Shown: positions 47,731 through 54,976 of the stretch, piece by piece
Position numbering within the stretch: position 1 is the stretch's first letter
Layout: each line of letters opens with the position of its first letter
Source: Pseudomonas sp. KNUC1026
Lineage (GTDB): Bacteria > Pseudomonadota > Gammaproteobacteria > Pseudomonadales > Pseudomonadaceae
DNA length: 64,000 nucleotides
Direction: 5' to 3'
Assembly (NCBI RefSeq): GCF_021650705.1
Contig: NZ_CP087138.1
Location: 1,054,001 to 1,118,000, forward strand
The notes under the pieces: model-generated
Seen by the model: only the letters and a program-made list of their open reading frames with translations
Told to the model about the DNA's origin: nothing
Databases searched by the model: none
Made by a program: the position numbers and the translations under genes

Positions 47731-47843
47731 GTCGCGCGGCAAGCCGCCCTCCCACCAGCTCTGTGGGAGGCCGGCTTGCCGGGCGACGCCCTCCCACCAG
47801 GTAAATGACGAAGCTCAAGTGGGAGGCCGGCTTGCCGGACGCC
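47731..47843. repeat. Cluster of three REP palindromes
   Basis: Copies at 47731-47755 (CGCGCGGCAAGCCGCCCTCC type, plus orientation), 47763-47787 (inverted) and 47819-47843 (inverted, diverged). The first two form a REP pair with an 7-bp spacer. The cluster lies between the helicase stop and the cytochrome c gene, which converge. Confidence 0.8.
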
Positions 47844-47866
47844 GTGTAACGGGCGACGGCCCATGA

Positions 47867-48393
47867 TCAATCGCCAGTCGAAAACCACTTCCTCCAAACC
47901 GCCAACGGCCACCGCATCGACAGTGGCCAAGGCACCTCATTGGCCCGGTTTTCCCGCTCGGCCGGCGCCACGCGTTGCATGAAGTACGCGTACAGGGCGA
48001 TCACATCCTCATCGCTCAAGTGCGCATAGAGGGGTACGGCATCGCCGGATACAGGCTGCTGCCATCGGCCGCGATGCCATGGCGCAGCGCACGGTCGAAA
48101 TCCTCAAGGCTGTAGGCGCCGATGCCCTGTACCCGGCTGGGGGTGATGTTGGTGCTGTAGAGCGTGCCGATCGGTGTCGGCAGCGCCAGGCCGCCGGCGA
48201 ACGGCTGGCCGCCCTGGGCGGTGTGGCAGCCTCCGCAATTGCCGGCCAGGGCCAGGTACTCGCCGCGCGTGCTCCAGCGCGGGCCTGAGAGATCCGCCGG
48301 TGTCTGCAGCGGCAACGTGCGGGTCGGCCACAGGGCAACGGCCAGCAGCGCGGCGAACAGCAGGCAGGCAAGCCCCAGCAGCAGTTTGACCAT
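47867..48393 (-). CDS. Membrane-anchored monohaem cytochrome c (one-base gap)
   Basis: About 175 residues after repair. An N-terminal hydrophobic anchor (MVKLLLGLACLLFAALL) is followed by the haem motif GNCGGCHTAQGG at about residue 53. Segments such as GTLYSTNITPS and LRHGIAADGSSLYPAMPY are typical of cytochrome subunits of alcohol/aldose dehydrogenases, which normally carry three haems. The frame breaks near 48028-48031, where CCCC should be CCCCC, restoring YPLYAHLSDEDVIALYAYFM and the stop at 47867. No dehydrogenase gene is adjacent. Confidence 0.8.
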
Positions 48394-48445
48394 CAGGGCG
48401 CAGATTCCTTACAAGCGCAGGCAGGCAAAAGCTCAGAGGCGGTAT

Positions 48446-49630
48446 TCAAGCCCCGGTTCCCTGCAAGATGTTACCCATCGCCAGGCGCGCTCGGTAGAAC
48501 GCCAGCGCCAATAGCGCCGAACCCAGCGATACGCCCGCCAGCAGCGCAGGGTAGCCGAAATAGTGGTACACCACGCCACCCAGATAACCACCCACGCACA
48601 GCCCGAGCCACGAACTCAGCCGGTAGAGGGCATTGACCCGCGAAAAGATCGGCCGAGGAATCAGCCGTTGCCGCCACGTGACTGCGATACAGGCCCAGGC
48701 GCCCATGCCCGCGCCGAGCAGGGCCATCCCCGCCAGCAAGCCCGGCAGCGCACTGTGAGCCGCCATCACCGCGCTTCCAGCCACGGCGAGCAGCAAGGCA
48801 CCGAACAACAGATCACCCACGGCCAGCCACCGGGCCATCCCGGGCGCCAGGCACGAGGCCAGCACGAAGCCCGTCGCATTGGCCGCGTATACCAGCCCGG
48901 TGGGCAGCGCCGGCTGCGCAGCCTGGCTGGCGATGATCAAGGGCAGCACCGCCATCACACTGGCGATCAGGGCGCAAAAGCCTGCGGCGTAGCTGCACAG
49001 CAGGCGCAGCGCCCGATGGCCGGCGAGGTAACGGGCACCTTCACTCCATGGCTGCCCGCTTGAAGCCTGCTGAGCCCGCGGCGGTGCATCGACAACCTGG
49101 CGGAACACCCACATCGACAGCGCGTAGGCCAGCACCGCCAGGTACAGCGCCAAGGCTGGGCGCTGGTCATACAGCGCGGCGCCGGCCAAAGGGCCTGCGA
49201 AAAACACGAAGAAGTATTCCAGTGACTGCAACGTTCGATTGATGCCAGCCAGGGCGTGGTCCGGGTAAAGCCCCAGGGTGAGGGTTTGCGTGGCGTTTTC
49301 CAGAAACACCTCGGTGGCGCCGACGATGAACGCGCACATCAGCAACCAGTGCAGTGCCGGGCCGGCCACCAGCAGTGTGCCGACGCCCAGCAGCCTGACC
49401 CAGCGCACCGCTCGCGTTACCCGCAGCGGCGGCGCCACATCCAGCAGGTGCCCGGCCAGCAGGGAGAACACCACCGAAGCGGCTGCCTTGAGCAGATAGC
49501 TGAGGGAAAACAGTAGCGGGTCCTGGGTCACGGCCAGCATCATCAGCGGGAACAGCACCGTCAGCAGCCCATCGCCGAAGTTGTCCAGGCCGGCGCTGAT
49601 CACGAAGCTGCGCTGTTGCAGGTTCGCCAT
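48446..49630 (-). CDS. MFS transporter at the end of the KamA/MetRS-like operon
   Basis: A 394-residue protein with 12 membrane segments: LDNFGDGLLTVLFPLMML, VFLENATQTLTLGLYPD and GAGMGAWACIAVTWRQRL. It resembles EntS-like and other small-molecule exporters of the MFS more than nutrient importers. Its ATG lies 3 bp after the stop of the MetRS-like gene, so it is translationally linked to the operon and is the best candidate for exporting or importing the pathway product. Intact frame. Confidence 0.8.
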   Translation of the reverse strand: MANLQQRSFVISAGLDNFGDGLLTVLFPLMMLAVTQDPLLFSLSYLLKAAASVVFSLLAGHLLDVAPPLRVTRAVRWVRLLGVGTLLVAGPALHWLLMCAFIVGATEVFLENATQTLTLGLYPDHALAGINRTLQSLEYFFVFFAGPLAGAALYDQRPALALYLAVLAYALSMWVFRQVVDAPPRAQQASSGQPWSEGARYLAGHRALRLLCSYAAGFCALIASVMAVLPLIIASQAAQPALPTGLVYAANATGFVLASCLAPGMARWLAVGDLLFGALLLAVAGSAVMAAHSALPGLLAGMALLGAGMGAWACIAVTWRQRLIPRPIFSRVNALYRLSSWLGLCVGGYLGGVVYHYFGYPALLAGVSLGSALLALAFYRARLAMGNILQGTGA

Positions 49631-49633
49631 GGC

Positions 49634-51047
49634 TCAGCCCGGCGCCGCGAGCGCGGCGGCATGGGGCACCAGTGCGCCGAAGCAGCCTGCGAAAGTCGCC
49701 AGCCAGTGCCGCGCGGCACGGGCGCCGCCAATGCCAGCGCCCAGGCGGCAGCAGGCGACAAACAGCGCGTAGTACTGGTGCCATTCCGGCAGCGGCTGCT
49801 CTAACACGGCGTGAACCCGCGGGGCCAATGCCGCCAGTGCGTCGCGCACGGGTTGCTCGTCATCACCTGGGCGGTCAAGGGCGCGCAAGCGAGCGATCAG
49901 CCCGAGCAGGTCGCTGTGCAGGCGTGTGTGCAGGCGCAAGCCATCCAGGCTCAGTTCCACATCCTGCTCGGAGCTGTGCTGGCTGCACAGGTACAGGCGC
50001 GTGGCATCGGCCTTCACCCCTTCGGCCATCAGGTCCGCCAGCCACAGCGCGTGATGTTGCCCGGTCGACATCTTGCGCCCGGCGAGCTGGTAGAACGGGC
50101 TCACCCAGTGCCGCCGGTAAGGTGCTACCAGCCCGGTGGCCAGGGCGATATGGGGCAGGTCGACCAGCAACAGCCCGGCGTTGTCCTTGCCGTAGGCGAG
50201 GATGCTGTGCACCGAACTGTGTGGGTGAAGGGGCCAGCCCGTGCTCGCGCTCGAAGCGCTCGGCCACCAGCCACTGCTCGATCAGGGTGAAGTTGCGGTT
50301 GAAAAACACCTGGCCGGGTTCATGCCCCGGCAGGAACAGCCCCCACTCATCGACCCCGGTCCACTGATAGCTGCCCCGGCGCGTGCCAGCCAGCGCCAGG
50401 CATTGTTGCCTCACCTCGCCAGGCAAAGGCTGGCCCGCGATATAGCCACCGAGGTCGACCTCGGGCACAGCCAGGTAGTGCACGCAGCGTGGCTGCCAGT
50501 GGATGGCCTGGCCTGGCCCGGCAGGGGCGATGTGAATGTCGTCGAAGTCTTCAGGCGTGATGGAGATGCCGCAGGTGTCGCAGCTGTAGCCCTTGGCCGG
50601 CAGCCCGCAATGCCTGCAACGCCCGCTGATCCAGTTGCCGGCGATGGGGGTGCCGCCGGCCGTGAACGGGTAACGCACCTGCCGGGTGTGCAGCCAGGGT
50701 GTCAATCGCTCCGTGGCCTGGCTGATCGAGCGCAGGCTCTGCTCGGCCTGCTCGGGAGCGAGGTAGTTGATCAGGGCATCCAGCTCGATACCGAAGTAGC
50801 TCAGCTCATGCTGGATCTGCGCCTGCATCCGAAGCGCCATGGCCTGCGGCGCCACCCCGTGGGCGCGGGCAATCACACTGATCGCGTTGTCGTACACATC
50901 GAAGCCACCATAGAAACCCACACGGTTGCCCTGGCGGCGCTGGTAGCGGGCGAAGATGTCCAGCGGCAGGAACTGCGCGGCTAAATGGCCCAGGTGCAGC
51001 CCGCCGTTGGGCGTCGGCATGGCGCCGACCAGCAAGTAGCTTTTCAT
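49634..51047 (-). CDS. Methionyl-tRNA-synthetase-like class I enzyme (MetRS paralogue, one extra base)
   Basis: About 470 residues. The class I HIGH motif reads PTPNGGLHLGHL (18-22). A zinc knuckle has four cysteines at about 144, 147, 156 and 159. WTGVDEWGLFLPGHE and a KMSKS-type loop KMSTG (325-329) follow, then a helical C-terminal part of ~140 residues resembling a shortened MetRS anticodon domain. All catalytic motifs are retained, so amino-acid adenylation is likely. The extra base is at 50212-50213 (GG should be G). The start overlaps the KamA stop as ATGA. It is shorter than housekeeping MetRS; tRNA charging versus small-molecule acylation is open. Confidence 0.75.
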
Positions 51048-52324
51048 GGCGCCAGGGCCTCCGAATGGGCGTTGTCGAAGGCTTCGATCAGGCCTTCGAT
51101 GCCAATGGGCCGCTGAGCCTGGGGTGGCAGCGGGTCGAAATGGTAATAGCGCCGGCCGGGGTCGATGGCCGGTGCGCGAAACAGCGAAACGCCCAGGCCT
51201 TGGTCGTAATGGCGGAACGAGCACACATGCCGTTTGCCGCCACCACCCGGCAGGTCGACGACGAAACGGGGGAAGTCGAACCCCGATGTGTGGCCACGCA
51301 ATGCTTCCTCCAGTTCGATGGCAGTGCTCAAGGGGGTGCGCAGTGCTTCGCTGCCAGGCACCAGGTCGTGCAGGTACACGTAGTAGGGCTCCACGTTGAG
51401 GGCCACCAGCGCGTCCAGCAGCGTGCCCAGGCTTTGCGGGGTGTCGTTCACCCCACGCAGCAGCACCGCCTGATTGCGCACCTTGATGCCCCGGTCGAAC
51501 AACGCATCGGCAGCGAGGCGGGTGACCCAGGTGATCTCCCGCGCATGGTTGAAATGGGTGTGCAGGGCAAACTGCTTGCGCCGCTCGCGCGCCAATCGCT
51601 GGGCGGCGACCAGCACGCTGCTCCAGCCATCCTCATCGAGCAAGGCGCAGGGCAGCACCGCCAGCACTTTGCTCGCCACCCGCACGCTGCGTACGTGCTC
51701 GATTTCGAGCAGCGTCTGGAGCAGCGGCCACAGGTGCCGGGCCGGCAGGCTGTAGGCGTCGCCGCCGCTGACCACCACGTCTTCGATAGCCGGAGTGTCG
51801 CGGATGTAATCCAGTGCCTGCTGCCAGCGGTTGGGCGTGGCGGCTTCATGCGCCTTGGTGACTGCAACAGTGTCGCCGCCCACCAGGTAGCTGCGCGTGC
51901 AGAACCGGCAGTACACCGGGCAACTGCGGGTGGCCAGCAACAGCGCTTTGCTCGGGTAGCGATGAACCACGCCCTGCACGGGGGAGGCCTGATGTTCGCT
52001 CAAGGAATCCAGCCCCAGTGCCGGATGATCGGGCACGTATTCACTGGCCAGCGGAATGAACTGCCGGCGCAGCGGGTCGGCTACCGGGTCATGCCAGTTG
52101 ATCAACGCAAGCACGTAGGGCGTGAGGCGAACTTGCATCGGGTTGCTTGCAAGTGAGGCCGCGAAGTCATCCGCCAGCGCCTGTGACGATTCCACGCGGA
52201 TGAATTCGTAAAGCCGCTCCGGGCTTCTCAGGCTGTTGCGCAACTGCCAGCACTCGGACAGGAACGCCGAGCGCTCGACCTCGCGGTACTGCCGCAGCCG
52301 TTGCCAGAAGGCGGGTTGGTCCAT
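51044..52324 (-). CDS. KamA/lysine 2,3-aminomutase-family radical SAM enzyme
   Basis: A 426-residue protein. The radical SAM cluster motif CPVYCRFC has cysteines at 135, 139 and 142. The PLP-lysine motif is LPGGGGK (Lys 364). Asp 320 (YLHDLVPG) and Asp 357 (VVDLPGGGGK) align with the two aspartates that hold the lysine side chain in clostridial lysine 2,3-aminomutase, suggesting lysine or a similar amino acid is isomerised to a beta-amino acid. ATG 52324 (MDQPAFW) lies within the 3' end of the preceding gene. Coupled by ATGA to the MetRS-like gene. Unlike epmB, no efp or epmA is adjacent. Confidence 0.82.
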   Translation of the reverse strand: MDQPAFWQRLRQYREVERSAFLSECWQLRNSLRSPERLYEFIRVESSQALADDFAASLASNPMQVRLTPYVLALINWHDPVADPLRRQFIPLASEYVPDHPALGLDSLSEHQASPVQGVVHRYPSKALLLATRSCPVYCRFCTRSYLVGGDTVAVTKAHEAATPNRWQQALDYIRDTPAIEDVVVSGGDAYSLPARHLWPLLQTLLEIEHVRSVRVASKVLAVLPCALLDEDGWSSVLVAAQRLARERRKQFALHTHFNHAREITWVTRLAADALFDRGIKVRNQAVLLRGVNDTPQSLGTLLDALVALNVEPYYVYLHDLVPGSEALRTPLSTAIELEEALRGHTSGFDFPRFVVDLPGGGGKRHVCSFRHYDQGLGVSLFRAPAIDPGRRYYHFDPLPPQAQRPIGIEGLIEAFDNAHSEALAP

Positions 52325-53721
52325 CGCGCGAACGCCACACACTCGGTGGCGCGCTTGTTGAGCATCGCCACCAGCGTGGCCAGCTCCGGCTGCAACTGCC
52401 GCTCGAACCCCAGCGCCGCGCATTCCACCTGAGCCATGCCTTCGAAGATCACCTGGGCGAAGGTATGCACCCGCTGGGGTTTGTAGCTCAGCTCGGCGAG
52501 CAGCTTGCGGTGGGTGCAGAGGTGGTCTTGCAGGTGCCAGCCGAGCCGGTCGAGGCGAAATTTCAGGGTCACCGGTTCCGGCTCCCACCAGCGTGAGCGC
52601 AGCGACAATTGCGCGTCAGTGATGCCGGCGAATTGCGCCAGCAGCCGCTGGTGCACCTGCTCGTACTGGGAGAACAGCGCCGAGCCCGGGCCGATGTCGG
52701 CGGTGGCTTCGCCGACCTGAGCCTGGTGCGCCTCGAAGTCCCTGGCCGCCTCGGGGTGCAGGGTGTTGAGAATCTGCAAGCCGTGGGCGCTGCCCTCGCA
52801 CAGCAGGCAGTGCACCAGGTTCTCTCGCAGGCTGCGCTCGTGCTCCAGCGGGGTGGCGTCGAGCAGGGTGTCGGGCACGCCGATGAAGTCGGCCTGCAGC
52901 TTGCGGTAGCTGGCGTGCCAGTTGGCGAGGATGGCATGAGTACGCGGCTGCGCGCGGCGCGGCGCTACGGCAAGCTCGATGGCCTGCGCAGCACTCACCA
53001 GCTCCTGGTACACCTGGAAGGCCAGCTCGCGCACGCAATCGGTGTACCAGCGCCAGTCGCCGGCGCCGTCCGAGAACGGCCAGTGCGCCATCACCTGGCG
53101 GTCCTCGATGCGGCACAGGCTGACCAGCAAGCGCGTAACCGCCTCGGCCAGTTCGCTGTGGTTCAGGCGTGCGTCGAGAAAACTCGCGCGGCCATCGGGC
53201 ACCCAGTTCTGGATCACCCACGCCTGTTCCAGCGCATTGCGGTCTTCGCCGTTTTCGCTGAGCAGCGCCTGTGCCAGGCGCCGGGCGTGATCGGCGCCGC
53301 CGTTGAAGTAGTGGAATTTCGCCAGGCCAATGCGCAGTTGGGTTTCCAGGCGCTGCGGGTCGAAGCTGCCGTCGTTTTCGGCGTGGGTGTAGCGGTAGCC
53401 TTTGCTGTGGCGGGTGTGGCGCGGCACGTAGCGGCATTCGTGGCTGCGGCTGCCGTCGGCGTTGAGTACCTGCAGCACCGGCGAGGCCACGAAGATGTGG
53501 CGGTCGATCAGGCGCCGTTCGTTGGGGGAGGGGTCGAGCGAACACACCTTGAGCGCAAAGAACCGCTCAACCAGCTCAACTTTTTGGCTCAGTGATTCAA
53601 GCGCACAGGCCAGGGCCTGGCAGGCGGCGAGTTCGGGGTTATGCACCAGCAGCAGGACCGGTTTGCCGCTGGCCAGGTGTGCATTGCGATAAAAATCATC
53701 GGCGTGCTTCCAATCGATCAT
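52228..53721 (-). CDS. Thioredoxin-like / DinB-like two-domain protein, first gene of operon
   Basis: A 497-residue frame with a strong AAGGAG site before ATG 53721. Residues 1-110 look thioredoxin-like (FYRNAHLASGKPVLLLVHNP) but have CQALAC instead of CxxC. The rest is helical with two bundles; HLQDHLCTHRKLL carries the spaced histidines of DinB/YfiT-type metal-dependent bundles, a fold also found in thiol S-transferases. The last ~32 codons overlap the KamA gene in another frame, so the true stop may be hidden by an error. It heads a four-gene operon; function unknown. Confidence 0.6.
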   Translation of the reverse strand: MIDWKHADDFYRNAHLASGKPVLLLVHNPELAACQALACALESLSQKVELVERFFALKVCSLDPSPNERRLIDRHIFVASPVLQVLNADGSRSHECRYVPRHTRHSKGYRYTHAENDGSFDPQRLETQLRIGLAKFHYFNGGADHARRLAQALLSENGEDRNALEQAWVIQNWVPDGRASFLDARLNHSELAEAVTRLLVSLCRIEDRQVMAHWPFSDGAGDWRWYTDCVRELAFQVYQELVSAAQAIELAVAPRRAQPRTHAILANWHASYRKLQADFIGVPDTLLDATPLEHERSLRENLVHCLLCEGSAHGLQILNTLHPEAARDFEAHQAQVGEATADIGPGSALFSQYEQVHQRLLAQFAGITDAQLSLRSRWWEPEPVTLKFRLDRLGWHLQDHLCTHRKLLAELSYKPQRVHTFAQVIFEGMAQVECAALGFERQLQPELATLVAMLNKRATECVAFARWTNPPSGNGCGSTARSSARRSCPSAGSCATA

Positions 53722-53745
53722 GACGGGCTCCTTGCTTCACGGCCG

Positions 53746-53767
53746 AGGTTCGAGACTTTTCGAACCT
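53746..53767. promoter_or_regulatory. Inverted repeat in the leader of the KamA operon
   Basis: AGGTTCGA (53746-53753) and TCGAACCT (53760-53767) flank 6 bp, ending 25 bp upstream of the first ATG. No T-run follows on the minus strand. It could be an operator or a 5'-leader hairpin close to the ribosome-binding site. Confidence 0.45.
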
Positions 53768-53853
53768 TCAATACGGGGGACAGAGCCAGTGTTGAACCGG
53801 ATGGGCGGACGCACAAGGAAGGCGCGATGCCATGGCCAGCGGGGAATGGTCCT

Positions 53854-53875
53854 AAAAAATAGAGCAATGGCTCTA
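53854..53875 (-). terminator. Rho-independent terminator for the cco/tauE operon
   Basis: On the minus strand, TAGAGC-CATT-GCTCTA is followed by six T. It separates transcripts coming from tauE/safE (54100) from the KamA operon that begins at 53721, so the latter needs its own promoter between 53722 and 53853. Confidence 0.8.
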
Positions 53876-53956
53876 CTTCGGCTCATGTGAACGCTTTGAT
53901 GGCGCCAAATAAATACCTCGCGATTTTGTTTCTAAATGTAATTGCGAGCAGACGAC

Positions 53957-54103
53957 CTAGGCTCTGTATGAAATGTATTCCAGCGAAGGCCAGGCAAGGC
54001 GAAAACAGGGGAGGAAGCGGAGTTTACTGGTTGTAAATGAGCATTCCGAGCCTGTTTTCAACGCGGCATGGGCGAGCTGGGATGCATTTCGTACAGAGCC
54101 TAG
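53957..54103. mobile_element. MITE of IS5 type with CTAG target duplication
   Basis: A 139-bp element (53961-54099) bounded by imperfect terminal inverted repeats: GCTCTGTATGAAATGTATTC on the left and GCTCTGTACGAAATGCATCC on the right, read inward. It is flanked by CTAG on both sides (53957-53960, 54100-54103), the YTAR-type 4-bp duplication of IS5-family elements. It has no coding capacity. The right CTAG contains the TAG stop of the tauE/safE gene, so insertion occurred exactly at that stop and kept it. Confidence 0.75.
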
Positions 54104-54795
54104 TGCCCCATCCCGTGGCCAGCGTGATGCCACCACGGCAAGCTCCAGATGCCGAAGGCAATCACCCAAAGGCCGGCACCCACCCGCACTCCGCGCCGGC
54201 GCAGCCAATTCACTGCGCCATTGCCGGCAAAGGCCGCCAGCAGCAACGCAGGCCAGGTGCCCACGCCGAACGCGAGCATCAGCGCGGCACTGGTCAGCGC
54301 ATCGCCCTGGCTGGCTGCCCACATCAGGCTGCTGTACACCAACCCGCACGGCAACCAGCCCCACAGCGCGCCCAGCGCCAGTGCTGCCCAAGCGCTGCGC
54401 ACCGGCAACAGCTGGCGAGTGAGCGGCTGCAGGCGGCGCCAAAGCCCTTGGCCCAGCCGCTCCAGCTGCACAAGCCCACGCCACCAATCGGCCAGGTACA
54501 GGCCCATGGCGATGAGCAGTAACGCCGCCAGGGTGCGCAACCCACTCAAGGCCTGCATCTGGCTGTGCGCGGCGGCCATGCCGAGCAGGCCGATGAGCAG
54601 GCCCGCCAAGGCATAGCTCAGCACCCGCCCCAGTTGGCTGGCGAGCAGCAACAGCAGGCGGTGGCGGGGTGAGCGCGGTGCCAGGCCCAGATTGAGCGCG
54701 CCCATCAGGCCGCCGCACATGCCGATGCAGTGCCCACCACCGAGCAAGCCGAGCAGGGCGGCGCTGGCCAGCAAGGCCAGCAGCTCAAGGTTCAT
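54100..54795 (-). CDS. TauE/SafE-like membrane protein of the cbb3 assembly cluster
   Basis: A 231-residue membrane protein with about six segments. The conserved start is LLGGGHCIGMCGGLMGALN, with a GxHCxGMCGG cysteine pair, and WLPCGLVYSSLMWAASQGDA comes later. This family always follows ccoS in Pseudomonas and is thought to help copper handling or assembly of cbb3 oxidase. ATG 54795 follows AAGGAG and overlaps the ccoS end by 11 bp. Its stop TAG lies in the target duplication of the MITE. Confidence 0.85.
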   Translation of the reverse strand: MNLELLALLASAALLGLLGGGHCIGMCGGLMGALNLGLAPRSPRHRLLLLLASQLGRVLSYALAGLLIGLLGMAAAHSQMQALSGLRTLAALLLIAMGLYLADWWRGLVQLERLGQGLWRRLQPLTRQLLPVRSAWAALALGALWGWLPCGLVYSSLMWAASQGDALTSAALMLAFGVGTWPALLLAAFAGNGAVNWLRRRGVRVGAGLWVIAFGIWSLPWWHHAGHGMGH

Positions 54796-54976
54796 CGTGC
54801 GGCTCCTTCGGCGGCTGAGCCGCACGATGGGCGGGGTCTTGCTCGTCGAACAGCAGGCGTTCGCCGGGGCTGTCCAGGTCGTCGTACTGGCCGTTGCCGA
54901 TGGCCCAGAACAGCAGCCACAGCGCCAGGCCCAGCAACACCAGCGCGGCGGGGATCAACCAGTAGAGCGCGCTCAT
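54785..54976 (-). CDS. ccoS: cbb3 oxidase maturation protein CcoS
   Basis: A 63-residue protein with one membrane segment (LIPAALVLLGLALWLLFWAI) and the conserved GQYDDLDSPGERLLFDE that defines CcoS. It is needed for cofactor insertion into cbb3 oxidase. ATG 54976 overlaps the ccoI stop as ATGA. Confidence 0.9.
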   Translation of the reverse strand: MSALYWLIPAALVLLGLALWLLFWAIGNGQYDDLDSPGERLLFDEQDPAHRAAQPPKEPHDEP

